The notes: generated from the sequence alone by a model not told the origin. A stretch of DNA of 64,000 nucleotides from JAUIET01 sp045106985 (GCA_045106985.1 JBGCFQ010000020.1:124001-188000), one strand, 5' to 3'. Counted from the first letter of the stretch, positions 25,921-35,276 are shown. A program made the numbers and translations.

Positions 25921-27291
25921 TTATGTAGCTTCAAGTTCTGTCGATTGGCTAGTTTCCGGCAAGGTCTGGTTAATAGGTGTATTCACCAACTGGCCAAGGT
26001 CTTGGGTTGCTCTCTGCATATCAACTCCGGCTTCCACTGCCTGTTGCAGGAATGCCTGCATAAATGGCCATTTTGCAACCGCAGCATCAGCAAGCGAGTT
26101 AGCGCCCTGTTGATAGGCCCCGATCGAGATCAAGTCGCGAACATCATTGAAGGCCGCGTTCCATTGTTTGAATTGCATGGCCTGCTGCAATTGTCCGGCA
26201 CCACAAATATTGGGCATTACCCGGCTAACGGATGCGCCAACATCAATAGCCGGAAAGTGTCCTGCATCAGCTAAGTCCCGTGATAGAACGATGTGACCGT
26301 CCAGGATCGCTCTCGCGGCATCGGCCACCGGGTCTTGAAGTTCGTCTCCATCGGTTAGAACGGTATAAATTGCAGTCAATGAGCCATTGCCATGTTCACC
26401 ATTACCAGCGCGTTCCACCAAGGTAGGAAGCTTAGCAAACACAGAGGCCGGATAACCACGAGTTGCTGGCGGCTCGCCAGCGGCAAGCGCTACTTCGCGA
26501 TGTGCCTGCGCATAGCGCGAAAGAGAGTCCATTAACAGCAAAACATGTTTGCCGCTGTCTCTAAAATGTTCTGCTATTCGAGTAGCGGTGTTTGCCGCGC
26601 GAATTCGCATCAGCGGCGTTTCATCGGCAGGAGAAGCGACAACAATGGCTTTGCGTCGGGTAGTTTCATTCATGTTGTGGTCGATAAACTCCCGCACTTC
26701 CCTACCCCTCTCACCGACCAGCCCAACCACTACGACATCAGCCGCTGTATAGCGAGTAATCATGCCCAAGAGAGTGCTTTTACCGACACCACTGCCTGCG
26801 AAAAGTCCAATTCTCTGACCTCGCCCCAGAGTCAGTAGGCTATTGATAGATCGAACGCCAACGTCCAGGGGCGTGTTAATAGGTTGGCGTTGCATAGGGT
26901 TAATTCTTGGGCCAGTAAAGCGAACTGATTGCTGGCACTTTATCTCTCCGTGATCGTCGAGAGGTTCTTCAAGCGCGTTAATAACGCGGCCCAGTAACGC
27001 GTCTCCAACGCCAATCAATCCGCTGCTATCCAACGGCCTAACACGCGAACCAGGAAACAATTGGTTCTGACCAGCAAGTGCTACCAGGAATGAACGATCA
27101 TCTTCGAAACCAACCACCTCCGCTTCAACAGGTCTATGTTCGGGATGCTCTATAAGACAACGGCTACCCACTGCTGCACGCAGCCCGATGGCCTCGATTG
27201 TCAGACCAACGACCCTATGTATTCGCCCAGTTGCTTTTGGCTCCGGGGTAAATTCAAATTGGGATGCTGCTTGGCTTAGTTCTTCAAGCAT
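25921..27291 (-). CDS. fliI: Flagellum-specific ATPase FliI
   Basis: FliI is the hexameric export ATPase. The 456-residue protein has Walker A AGSGVGKSTLLG (about residues 163-174), the GLVGERGREVREFI segment, Walker B VLLLMDSLSRYAQAHREVAL and a DELQDPVADAARAILDGHIVLSR region, all typical of the F1-like type III export ATPase. Length and order between fliH and fliJ are standard. Confidence 0.97.
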   Translation of the reverse strand: MLEELSQAASQFEFTPEPKATGRIHRVVGLTIEAIGLRAAVGSRCLIEHPEHRPVEAEVVGFEDDRSFLVALAGQNQLFPGSRVRPLDSSGLIGVGDALLGRVINALEEPLDDHGEIKCQQSVRFTGPRINPMQRQPINTPLDVGVRSINSLLTLGRGQRIGLFAGSGVGKSTLLGMITRYTAADVVVVGLVGERGREVREFIDHNMNETTRRKAIVVASPADETPLMRIRAANTATRIAEHFRDSGKHVLLLMDSLSRYAQAHREVALAAGEPPATRGYPASVFAKLPTLVERAGNGEHGNGSLTAIYTVLTDGDELQDPVADAARAILDGHIVLSRDLADAGHFPAIDVGASVSRVMPNICGAGQLQQAMQFKQWNAAFNDVRDLISIGAYQQGANSLADAAVAKWPFMQAFLQQAVEAGVDMQRATQDLGQLVNTPINQTLPETSQSTELEAT

Positions 27292-27354
27292 TTCGCTTTC
27301 TCATTTTTGATCATAAGTCAGTTAGATCGGAACCACATTGGAGTGATCCAAGGG

Positions 27355-28092
27355 CTAACCCAGCCGGGCTGGTTCAAGCTGGGTTTTCAAGGCTGCGACT
27401 GCTTCATCTATCCTGTGCTCCACAGTGTGGTCAAGTAGAGCCCTGCGGGCCTCAATGATGCAATCGCCCGCTTTTAGAGTGGGGTCTGCAACTAGGCGCC
27501 AGTTTTGACTACTCTGATAACTCTCTAGTGAGTCGTAATCTAGTTGCGCAACTCTAACCTCAATGACCTGGTCTGCATCCGCGAGGCAGCCTACAGCCTG
27601 TTCAATGATGGCCTCCATGTTGGCTTGCCCGATGTGCAGTTCGGTCTGAGTGATACTACGGAGGAGCTTTTCTATCAGTTGCAGAATAAGTTGTCTTTCC
27701 TGTTGATTGTGTACGTTCATCGTTGATGGTAACGATGCCTCAATCTGGCTAATAACGCCCATTGCCGACTCCAGCGCTTTTGATGCTGACTCAGCGCCTT
27801 TCTTGGCCGCATCTTCATAACCCTTTTTTTCACCTTCGCATCGGCCCTGTTCGAAACCTTCTGCGCGGGCTGCACTCAGTAATTCCTCCAAGTCACTTTC
27901 AGTAACCCGCAAACGACCTTTATGCGGCTCATTTGTTTTTTCCGAAGTGGGCTCACTAACAAATGAAGGTAGTTGCGCCGCAGCCACGCCTTCTTGCTTA
28001 GCAACGTACACTACTTTTTCATCGCCAATTTCGGGCAAGGTCCAGCTTTTCACGTCTGTTAGCTCCGCGGATGGAATTCTCAGGCTATCCAC
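27355..28092 (-). CDS. fliH: Flagellar export regulator FliH
   Basis: FliH inhibits FliI until docking and links it to FliN. The 245-residue product has a variable N-terminus, a Gly/Ala/Glu-rich helix (about 65-110; RAEGFEQGRCEGEKKGYEDA) with the GxxxG-type repeats known in FliH, and a V-type ATPase subunit E-like C-terminal domain ending with DCIIEARRALLDHTVEHRI. It begins 8 bases after fliG. Confidence 0.94.
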   Translation of the reverse strand: MDSLRIPSAELTDVKSWTLPEIGDEKVVYVAKQEGVAAAQLPSFVSEPTSEKTNEPHKGRLRVTESDLEELLSAARAEGFEQGRCEGEKKGYEDAAKKGAESASKALESAMGVISQIEASLPSTMNVHNQQERQLILQLIEKLLRSITQTELHIGQANMEAIIEQAVGCLADADQVIEVRVAQLDYDSLESYQSSQNWRLVADPTLKAGDCIIEARRALLDHTVEHRIDEAVAALKTQLEPARLG

Positions 28093-28100
28093 AAGCAGGG

Positions 28101-29114
28101 CTACAACATTTCATCGCCGGAGCCACCGAGTGATATTTCGCCATCTTCAGCGAGCTTTTGTGCTTGCATAAGAATTTCGCGCTGGGCTTCTTCAACTTCG
28201 CTGACTCGAACAGGACCTTTCGCATCCAAATCATCCGCCAGAAGTTCCGCAGCACGCTTCGACATGTTGCCAAATATTTTTCCTTTAAGCTCCTCGCTAG
28301 CGCCTTTCAACGCCGTAATTAACTTGTCTGTATCAACTTCGCGTAGAACAACTTGAATACCTCGATCGTCCACATTGAGAAGATTCTCGAACACAAACAT
28401 CAAGTCTCTGATTTGACCGGTAAGCTCTTCGTTCTGTTCATTAAGTTGCTCCAACACATCAGCTTCTACTTTCTTATCGATACTATTCAGTATTTCAGCC
28501 GCTATTCGACGCCCGCCCATTGGCCTTGCCTGGGTTTTTGCGTAGCCGGCAAATTGCTGCTCGAGTATCTCGTTAAGCTCTTGCAAGGCGGCCGGGTGCA
28601 CGGTATCGAGCTCAGCCACTCTACGTATGATTTCCAATCGTGTGGGCTCGGGCAGAAACTCAAGAATTTCTGCAGATTGATCTGCCTCTAAATACGCTAT
28701 TACAATTGCCTGTATTTGAGGGTGTTCATGTCGAATAATATCGGAGACTTTACGAGCCTCCATCCACTTGAGAGTTTCAAGGCCGGAACTCGACCCGCCC
28801 AGTCTGATTCTGTCCACCAAACTGTTGGCTTTGTCTTCTCCCAGCGCTTTAACCATGACATTACGTATGTAGTCATTGGAATCAACACCCAATCCAGTTT
28901 GGCCTCCCACATCTTGCAGTAAGCTGCTAGCTGCCGCGGCCACTTGTTCCTGCTGAACATTCTCTAGTGTGGTCATTGACGTGCCAATCGCCTGCACTTC
29001 TTTCGGCCCCATATTTTTCAGAATCGCAGCCGCATCCGCTTCACCAAGAGACATTAGCAAGATAGCCGCCTGATCAACTTTGGAAATGCCAACTTCGTCC
29101 TTTCCGTCACTCAC
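28101..29114 (-). CDS. fliG: Flagellar switch protein FliG
   Basis: FliG is the C-ring protein that receives torque from the stator. The 337-residue protein has the N-terminal FliF-binding domain (QAAILLMSLGEADAAAIL), the middle armadillo domain with an EHPQIQAIVIAYL motif, and a C-terminal torque helix with alternating charges (DVDDRGIQVVLREVDTDKL region). It overlaps the fliF stop by 8 bases. Confidence 0.97.
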   Translation of the reverse strand: MSDGKDEVGISKVDQAAILLMSLGEADAAAILKNMGPKEVQAIGTSMTTLENVQQEQVAAAASSLLQDVGGQTGLGVDSNDYIRNVMVKALGEDKANSLVDRIRLGGSSSGLETLKWMEARKVSDIIRHEHPQIQAIVIAYLEADQSAEILEFLPEPTRLEIIRRVAELDTVHPAALQELNEILEQQFAGYAKTQARPMGGRRIAAEILNSIDKKVEADVLEQLNEQNEELTGQIRDLMFVFENLLNVDDRGIQVVLREVDTDKLITALKGASEELKGKIFGNMSKRAAELLADDLDAKGPVRVSEVEEAQREILMQAQKLAEDGEISLGGSGDEML

Positions 29115-30918
29115 TTTCGGCTACCCACTTCTTAATCACCTGTGCCACACGATTAGGGTCTTGCTCAATAAGCCCTTTAATCGAATCCATCTGCTGATCA
29201 AAGCTTCCCGCTAAGGCCGGCACCATCTGATCGTTGCTACCATCAGGAAGCCCTGCGAAAGAACCGCCGGCTCCGCCCAGCGCCAAATTGCCTGCACCTG
29301 CTGCCTCTCTCTTTGCATCTTCTTGAGCCGCAAGAGCCGCTTCTACTGCCTTCTCTGTTTGCTGTGCAGTCGCTTGCTCTTCAGCAACTGATGGCAATGC
29401 CGCTGAACTTGCTGAAGCCGGTGCAGCCTTGCTGAGGTTTTTCAATGTTGGACGTAATACCGTGAATACTAGAACCAGCACGAATAAGCCGCCCAGACCT
29501 TGCTTGACCAAGCTCTTAAACCAAGCTTGCTCCCAAATTTGCGGGGCAACAAACACCGGGCCAGCTTCGGGTTTAACAAACTCTGCGTTGATAACACTGA
29601 CAGAGTCCCCGCGGGCAGCACTAAAACCAACCGTGTCTTTTACTAATTGAGTGAGTTTTGCCAGCTCTTCTTCCGTCCAGGCCTGCGCAATATACTCAGG
29701 CGCCTTTTCCGCACCCTCTTCTTCACTCGTTTCTGCGTCAGCTCCTTCTTCAACAACCGGTTCAGCAGTATTCAATACCGACTTGTGGTCAACCACGACG
29801 GCAACCGATATGCGTTGAACTTTGCCCACTTGATGGCGAGTATGGCTAATGGTGCGATCTAATTCGTAATTGCGAGTGGCTTGACGTTTACTAGTTGCAC
29901 CTTTGCCCGCCGCTGCTGCGCCCGTTCCGCCCGGATTATCGGCCGTTAGCAGACTTTCTGGCGGAGGTTGATTTGTTAAAGCCCCAGGAACACCAGCGGC
30001 ACCATTGGCTTCTCCAGCGCCACGTTGTTCTTCAAGCGTTTCTTCACTGCGTATAGATGGAAGATCCGGGTTGAATATTTCATCCGTCTGTTCCATCTCT
30101 GTAAAGTCCACGTCGATGGTGACCTCAGAGCGGTATTTGCCACTGCCGACGATGGGACCCAAAATGCTGTTTACCCGAGCACCGAAGTCCTGTTCTATCC
30201 TGTTCTTATAATCTAGCTGTTTGCTTGCTTGCTCCAGTTCGTTACCTATCTCCGAGCTCGAAAGCAGATTACCTTTTTGATCAACTATTGTTACGTCTTC
30301 AAGCTTTAACTCAGGAATACTAAAAGCAACCATGTTGCGTATCGCTTGAACCTGCGGATTGGTAAGTGAGCTGCCGGAATAGAGCTCAACAAATATGGAT
30401 GCACGCGGTCGCTTGGCGTTACGGACAAACACAGACGCCTTTGGAATCGCTAAATGCACTCGCGCCGATCGAACCGAGTTAATATTGCTAATAGTTCGGC
30501 CCAACTCTCCTTCCAAACCGCGCCGATAGCGTGCAGTCTCCATAAATTGGCTGGTACCGAGCGACTGCTCCTGGTCGAGTACTTCAAGGCCTATTGAAGG
30601 ATTGGCATTTATTCCGGCCGCTGCCAGCTTCAATCTGGCGCTGTGCAGTGTTTCTTCCTCAACCAAAAGATTCCCCGTTCTGGGATCTAGTTTGTATGGA
30701 ATGTTGTTTGTACCGAGTATGTCTATCGCCTGGTTTGTATCCACGTATTCAAGATTGTCGAATAGCGGGCGATAGTCGCCTTCCTGACTCCATAGAACTA
30801 CACCAAAGCCCATCGCAACACTTGCTGCAAGGCCTATCATAAGGCCGAGCTGACGCAGGATACCCAGCCCGTTAAAGCCTGCAAAACCTAGTACAGCGGT
30901 TGAATCAGAAGACGCCAC
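29107..30918 (-). CDS. fliF: Flagellar MS-ring protein FliF
   Basis: FliF builds the MS ring that houses the export gate. The 603-residue product has two membrane segments (about 22-44 and 462-485) flanking a large periplasmic region with the PRTGNLLVEEETLHSARLKL and RRGLEGELGRTI motifs. A Gly/Ala-rich insert lies near residues 295-340. The C-terminal tail after the second membrane segment ends in a FliG-binding helix (RVAQVIKKWVAESE). It follows fliE with a 38-base gap. Confidence 0.97.
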   Translation of the reverse strand: MASSDSTAVLGFAGFNGLGILRQLGLMIGLAASVAMGFGVVLWSQEGDYRPLFDNLEYVDTNQAIDILGTNNIPYKLDPRTGNLLVEEETLHSARLKLAAAGINANPSIGLEVLDQEQSLGTSQFMETARYRRGLEGELGRTISNINSVRSARVHLAIPKASVFVRNAKRPRASIFVELYSGSSLTNPQVQAIRNMVAFSIPELKLEDVTIVDQKGNLLSSSEIGNELEQASKQLDYKNRIEQDFGARVNSILGPIVGSGKYRSEVTIDVDFTEMEQTDEIFNPDLPSIRSEETLEEQRGAGEANGAAGVPGALTNQPPPESLLTADNPGGTGAAAAGKGATSKRQATRNYELDRTISHTRHQVGKVQRISVAVVVDHKSVLNTAEPVVEEGADAETSEEEGAEKAPEYIAQAWTEEELAKLTQLVKDTVGFSAARGDSVSVINAEFVKPEAGPVFVAPQIWEQAWFKSLVKQGLGGLFVLVLVFTVLRPTLKNLSKAAPASASSAALPSVAEEQATAQQTEKAVEAALAAQEDAKREAAGAGNLALGGAGGSFAGLPDGSNDQMVPALAGSFDQQMDSIKGLIEQDPNRVAQVIKKWVAESE

Positions 30919-30956
30919 GCGTTACATCCTTGTTCTTATTAGTTGGTTGCACATGC

Positions 30957-31331
30957 CTAAATAGGCATGTTCATTACTTCTTGATACGCTTCAACCAATC
31001 TGTTGCGTACTTGTGTCATAGCTTGAAAAGAGATGCTCGCTTTCTGGGAGGCAACCATTACATCACTGAGCGAAACCGTGGTATCACCTGTTTCGTAAGC
31101 GCTTTGCAGGGCCCCTGAAGCTTTTTGAACCCCGTTAACTTGATCAATTGCTGAAGTCAGCACATTCTGAAAGTCAGGCTTTTGGACACCCTGATCAATT
31201 CCTCGCAGCTGCAAAGAATTTTGCGCTGCAGCGTCCTGCGTTGGTGGCTGAATGGCACTTGCCTGGGCCTGTTCACGCATCACACGCATTTGGCTCAACA
31301 CATTATTTATATCAACTCTGCCGACATCCAT
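30957..31331 (-). CDS. fliE: Flagellar hook-basal body protein FliE
   Basis: FliE joins the MS ring or export gate to the rod. The 124-residue product has the conserved C-terminal half: ASGALQSAYETGDTTVSLSDVM, ASISFQAMTQVRNRLVEAY, ending with the QEVMNMPI motif typical for FliE. It is the first gene of the large fli operon; upstream lies a 268-base gap with the regulatory elements listed separately. Confidence 0.97.
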   Translation of the reverse strand: MDVGRVDINNVLSQMRVMREQAQASAIQPPTQDAAAQNSLQLRGIDQGVQKPDFQNVLTSAIDQVNGVQKASGALQSAYETGDTTVSLSDVMVASQKASISFQAMTQVRNRLVEAYQEVMNMPI

Positions 31332-31373
31332 AAAATCACAACCCGGTTCAACTCTGATCAGTAATCAAGAGCG

Positions 31374-31401
31374 TGAGCAATAAGATGAGCTATTGCTCAT
31401 C
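31374..31401. promoter_or_regulatory. Two overlapping, mutually exclusive inverted repeats in the fliE leader
   Basis: TGAGCAATA (31374-31382) pairs with TATTGCTCA (31391-31399) over an 8-base loop, and GATGAGC (31384-31390) pairs with GCTCATC (31395-31401) over a 4-base loop. They share bases, so only one hairpin can form at a time. There is no T-run on either strand, so a simple terminator is unlikely; an operator or RNA switch are the alternatives. It lies 43 bases before the fliE ATG. Confidence 0.4.
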
Positions 31402-31440
31402 ATTCGAACAAATGATCAGAAAGCAGTCAGCCAGCAACAC

Positions 31441-31454
31441 GTCAATAAACTGTC
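31441..31454. promoter_or_regulatory. FleQ-like box upstream of fliE
   Basis: The site GTCAATAAACTGTC agrees with the FleQ box GTCAnTAAAtTGAC, as I recall it, at 11 of 13 specified positions. It lies about 110 bases upstream of the fliE ATG and about 100 bases downstream of the predicted sigma-54 start. FleQ sites downstream of the start are known in Pseudomonas flagellar promoters. Confidence 0.45.
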
Positions 31455-31563
31455 TACTTGTAAACTAAGCTTCAGAGCGCAGGATGCTTTGACGACTTTT
31501 TGACGCCAACCATGTTCTGCTCAATGAAGATACGTTCTCTTCCAAGCACTATGTGATTAAGAT

Positions 31564-31579
31564 TGCAGAATTCAGGCCA
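31564..31579 (-). promoter_or_regulatory. Sigma-54-like promoter upstream of fliE
   Basis: Read on the minus strand the site is TGGCCTGAATTCTGCA. It keeps the -24 TGGC, the G at the seventh position, the exact spacing and the -12 TGCA of the consensus TGGCACG-N4-TTGCA. Transcription would begin near 31553, leaving a leader of about 220 bases that contains the FleQ-like box and the alternative hairpins. The fliE operon is sigma-54 dependent in Pseudomonas. Confidence 0.5.
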
Positions 31580-31599
31580 ACTTTGCGCCGTTGATCGAT

Positions 31600-32055
31600 T
31601 TAAAAAATCCCCATCGCGGTGCCGGCCGCAATGCTCAGCCCAAGCTCTTCACATCGTTGCAATGTTTCGCTCGTTGCTTCACCAACCGACAGCACTGGCT
31701 CCGCCACTTTTCGCAGTGGGTAGCCTTTGGTAATTCGCTCAACAGCCGCAATAGCTCCAGTGCCATCATTGCCTGCGCCTACAAACAAGGCATAGGGCAA
31801 ATTCAGTGCGTGGGGTTCTGCTGGGTAAAAGGTGCGATCAAAGAAGTCCTTTAGCGCACCCGACATATAGCCGAAGTTCTCTGGGGTGCCGAATATAAGC
31901 GCATCAGCGTCCAGTAGATCCTGAAGAACAGCATCCTTTGCCATCAACATCCTGGTCTGGATCGAATCTTCTTGCAGGGCGCCGCGAAGCACGGCTTGTG
32001 CCATTGCTTCTACATGCCGCCCCTGGCTGTGGTAAATAATTCGAAGTTGTTTCAT
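31600..32055 (-). CDS. Flavodoxin-like NAD(P)H-dependent oxidoreductase
   Basis: The 151-residue product looks like a flavodoxin-fold FMN protein. It starts with the short beta strand and phosphate-binding loop (LRIIYHSQGRHVEAM), followed by the FGTPENFGYMSGALKDFFDRTF segment that in NADPH-dependent FMN reductase-like proteins contacts the flavin. Its substrate is unknown. It diverges from the CurA-like gene across 94 bases, so the pair could share a promoter region. It is unrelated to the flagellar genes downstream as far as I can see. Confidence 0.82.
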   Translation of the reverse strand: MKQLRIIYHSQGRHVEAMAQAVLRGALQEDSIQTRMLMAKDAVLQDLLDADALIFGTPENFGYMSGALKDFFDRTFYPAEPHALNLPYALFVGAGNDGTGAIAAVERITKGYPLRKVAEPVLSVGEATSETLQRCEELGLSIAAGTAMGIF

Positions 32056-32149
32056 TGCGGTAACGATAGATGTTCAGACTTCAGCGGCTACAGTACGTAT
32101 TATAAGCGCTCATTAAGACCAGCACTAATTGGATTAGAACGAACATTTT

Positions 32150-33166
32150 ATGAACAAAACAAATCGACAGTGGCTTCTTCATTCACGTCCTGAGGGAATG
32201 GTCAGTGAGGCCAACTTTTTACTTGCCGAAACACCGCTGCCCAAACCCGACTTGGCCGCTGGCGAGTTTCTGGTTCGCAATACCTACTTTAGCTTCGAAC
32301 CCGCGATGCGAGGATGGATGGAAGACAAGCCAAGCTATCTCCCTCCTGTTGCCATAGGGGAGCCTATGCGGTCCACCGCTATTGGCGAAATTGTTCAATC
32401 GAATAATCCAGAGTTTCCTGAAGGCTCTTTGGTTCAAGGAATGTTTGGCTGGCAGGAGTATGCTATTGGTGGAGACGCCAGCCTATTCCCAGCCAACCTG
32501 CTGCCGGCCGACGTTCCTCCAACGATGCTGTTAAGTATTATGGGCGGCACCGCTCTAACGGCCTATTTTGGCCTATTGTACGTCGGCGAATTGAAAGAAG
32601 GCGACACAGTTTTGGTATCCGGCGCCGCCGGTGCGACAGGAAGCGTTGTTGCACAGATTGCAAAAATTAAAGGCTGCAAAGTAGTTGGCATCGCTGGAGG
32701 TGACGCCAAATGCAGCTGGTTGACTGACGACGTAGGCATAGACCACACAATTGACTACAAGAGCGAGAACATGAAACAACGCATTGGGGAATTGTGTCCT
32801 GAAGGAGTAAATGTGTTCTTTGATAATGTAGGAGGCGATACTCTAGAAGCAGGCATCGAGCACATAGCTCAGTTTGGACGCATCGTTCTATGTGGGGCTA
32901 TCTCTGAATACAATGACGAACAGCCGCGCTCAGGTCCGAATAACCTTATGAATCTGGTAAAATTCAGTGTACGTATGGAAGGTTTCATAATGTTCAATTA
33001 CATTGACAAAATAGATGAGGCCTACGCTGACTTGGGTAACTGGCTTGCTGAAGGAAAGTTACTCTGGAAGGAAGATATTCAAGAGGGTTTCGAGAATATA
33101 CCCGCTACTTTTCTAAGACTTTTCAGCGGCAGCAATGAAGGCAAGCAATTGCTAAAGGTAATTTAG
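32150..33166 (+). CDS. NADP-dependent medium-chain reductase, CurA/LTB4DH-like
   Basis: The 338-residue protein is a zinc-free medium-chain dehydrogenase/reductase. The N-terminal GroES-like domain starts NRQWLLHSRPEG, as in the CurA/YncB/prostaglandin reductase branch, and has the FSFEPAMRGWM segment. The Rossmann domain contains VSGAAGATGSVVAQIAKIKGCKVVGIAGG (motif AAGATG for NADPH). Members reduce alpha,beta-unsaturated carbonyls with NADPH. Its substrate cannot be told from sequence. It is followed after 68 bases by an SDR on the same strand and probably co-transcribed. Confidence 0.88.
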   Translation: MNKTNRQWLLHSRPEGMVSEANFLLAETPLPKPDLAAGEFLVRNTYFSFEPAMRGWMEDKPSYLPPVAIGEPMRSTAIGEIVQSNNPEFPEGSLVQGMFGWQEYAIGGDASLFPANLLPADVPPTMLLSIMGGTALTAYFGLLYVGELKEGDTVLVSGAAGATGSVVAQIAKIKGCKVVGIAGGDAKCSWLTDDVGIDHTIDYKSENMKQRIGELCPEGVNVFFDNVGGDTLEAGIEHIAQFGRIVLCGAISEYNDEQPRSGPNNLMNLVKFSVRMEGFIMFNYIDKIDEAYADLGNWLAEGKLLWKEDIQEGFENIPATFLRLFSGSNEGKQLLKVI

Positions 33167-33234
33167 CCTACACTTCCGCAAGCGATAAAAAGAACTTAGA
33201 GTAACACTAGATATGAATACCCGAAGGACGTTCA

Positions 33235-34086
33235 ATGAAAGAGTTTAGTAATAAAACAGCAGTCATTACCGGCGGGGCCAGCGGAATTGGTTATGCGATT
33301 GCCGAGGAAGCGCTATCTCGTGGTATGAAAGTGGCTATTGCCGATGTTGAACAAGCAGCTCTAGACCAAGCGGTTATCACCTTGTCAGAAAAAGGAGAAG
33401 TGTTAGCCATAAAAACCGATGTTTCTAACGCGGAGCAAATGGACGATTTTGCAAAGCAAACACTCGCGCACTATGGCTCGATTCATCTCGTATTTAACAA
33501 TGCCGGTGTAGACGGCAACGGACCAATGTGGGAATTGACTACTGACGATTGGAATTGGACCATAGGCGTTAATCTATGGGGCGTGGTGCATGGGATTCGC
33601 GTATTCTCTAAACATCTTGTTGAACAAAACGAAGGCCATATTATCAATACCGCGTCCATTGCGGGGCTTGTTTCAGCGCCAGGTTCCGGGCCTTATACTG
33701 CCACTAAACATGCCGTTGTCGCGATGTCTGAGTGTTTGTTTGGAGAGCTGCGAAACGAAGGCAAAAATGTTGGTGTTTCTGTGCTTTGCCCAAGCTTTGT
33801 TAGCACCAACATCTATAAGGCAGGTAGAAACCGCAAAGACTTCGAAGATAATGAAGAAAAACAGGCCGAACTCAAAATAATTGAAGAATTAGCCGGTGGA
33901 TTGTTCGCCGATGCCATGCCCGCTTGTAAGGTGGCTAGAATGACCTTTGAAGCGATTGAGTCAAAGCGATTTTACATTCTTCCGCATCCGGAAGGCTCTA
34001 AGCCATTAATTAAGCGCAGAATGGACGAAATACTGGAAGGCAATCTGCCATCAATGAAGGGGCCAGAGGAATATCCGGTAGCCTAG
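33235..34086 (+). CDS. Short-chain dehydrogenase/reductase
   Basis: This classical SDR has 283 residues. The cofactor motif TGGASGIG lies near residues 12-19, NNAG near 87, the catalytic Ser in NTASIAG, and the catalytic YTATK (Tyr and Lys of YxxxK) near residue 156. An acidic residue after beta-2 (AIADVE) suggests NAD preference. It is preceded by the CurA-like gene and its stop overlaps a possible GTG start of the next gene. Substrate unknown. Confidence 0.9.
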   Translation: MKEFSNKTAVITGGASGIGYAIAEEALSRGMKVAIADVEQAALDQAVITLSEKGEVLAIKTDVSNAEQMDDFAKQTLAHYGSIHLVFNNAGVDGNGPMWELTTDDWNWTIGVNLWGVVHGIRVFSKHLVEQNEGHIINTASIAGLVSAPGSGPYTATKHAVVAMSECLFGELRNEGKNVGVSVLCPSFVSTNIYKAGRNRKDFEDNEEKQAELKIIEELAGGLFADAMPACKVARMTFEAIESKRFYILPHPEGSKPLIKRRMDEILEGNLPSMKGPEEYPVA

Positions 34087-34145
34087 TGCGCTCTGATTCC
34101 AAACTGCCCATTGAATATTTACTCTGGTTGCGCTTAACTGCAAGA

Positions 34146-35276
34146 ATGTCTATGCGTTTTGCCCCCAAAGTCTCAGCTTTATCATTCACCGTACTTTTGG
34201 GGATGAGCGGCATCTCATCCATAACATCAGCGGCCCCGCAAACCGGTACAAAAGTTCTCGGTCAAGTGTCTCAATTAGAAGCGCATTCTGATGTAACTGC
34301 GCCAATGATTGGCAAAGAAGCAGTTGCCCCCTCTTCTGAAGACACAGGTTTACCTAGCAGCGATTCTGAGGCAGGTGATCGCAATAAAGCGGGCTGGATG
34401 GATTCTAGTCATCGCTTTGTGTCCAAAAAGAGCGACGGTCTTGTGCGCTGGTTTGACGGTTTCTTTGGAGTACCACGCTCTGATCTTGAATCGGCGCAGT
34501 CCTTTTTACGTGTTCGAATGGACAATGAGTGGGATGAAGAGGACGGTAACAGCGTTGGGTTCAGAGTTAGGGGGAAGGTGAATCTCCCAAGAGTGAGCGA
34601 ACGCATAGGTCTTATATTTTCAGATGAGCGTGGCGACGAAACGGGCGCTGGTGGATCTGTGGAACAGGCACTCTCAGATAACAACCCTCGAAATGACGTT
34701 GCCCTGCAATACACAGGAATAGACAAAGAGCGTTCTCGACTAGATTTTAAATTGGGCTTTCGGTCTGGTTTGCGCGTTAAATTGGCTGCTCGTTATCGCT
34801 ACGAGCTACCGCTGCAAAATGATACCTTGGCACGTTTCAGTGAAGAGCTTTACTTTAGGGATGGCGACGGTTTTGGGACCTTTACACGCTTCGACTTAGA
34901 TAAGACATTGGAGCAGAAGAAGCTGCTTCGTTGGGCTAACCGCTTCGAGTGGGGCGAAAAGACGCGCGGCGTTGAATGGGGCAGTACTTTGTCACTCGCG
35001 CGACGAATCAACGATAAGTCCGCATTGTCTTACTTCGTTAATGTTGAGGGTGATACACGGCCCAATGAATTGAACCGAAGCTATGGTCTTGGCGTTACCT
35101 ATAGGCGCAATTTCTTACGCAGGTGGTTATTTTTTGAACTAGAGCCGGCGTACGTTTGGCGACGAAATCTGGAAGACCCAATGCCCGGGGTGATAGAGCC
35201 CTACTTCGCCGACAGAGAAGGTGTTGCGCGTTTCACAGCACGCATAGAGGTCTTGTTCGGCGAAGATCAGCTTTAA
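34146..35276 (+). CDS. Predicted outer-membrane beta-barrel protein
   Basis: I do not recognise the family. From the ATG at 34146 the 376-residue product starts with a signal peptide (MSMRFAPKVSALSFTVLLG, cleavage likely after TSA). The frame is open back to a GTG at 34086 that overlaps the preceding stop, so either start is possible. After a disordered N-terminal part, residues from about 120 alternate polar and hydrophobic as in amphipathic beta strands (LAARYRYEL, ALSYFVNVE, YGLGVTYRR, FFELEPAYVW). The C-terminus ends in a strand (FTARIEVLF) four to five residues before the end. It may be a channel or surface protein linked with the dehydrogenases upstream. Confidence 0.7.
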   Translation: MSMRFAPKVSALSFTVLLGMSGISSITSAAPQTGTKVLGQVSQLEAHSDVTAPMIGKEAVAPSSEDTGLPSSDSEAGDRNKAGWMDSSHRFVSKKSDGLVRWFDGFFGVPRSDLESAQSFLRVRMDNEWDEEDGNSVGFRVRGKVNLPRVSERIGLIFSDERGDETGAGGSVEQALSDNNPRNDVALQYTGIDKERSRLDFKLGFRSGLRVKLAARYRYELPLQNDTLARFSEELYFRDGDGFGTFTRFDLDKTLEQKKLLRWANRFEWGEKTRGVEWGSTLSLARRINDKSALSYFVNVEGDTRPNELNRSYGLGVTYRRNFLRRWLFFELEPAYVWRRNLEDPMPGVIEPYFADREGVARFTARIEVLFGEDQL

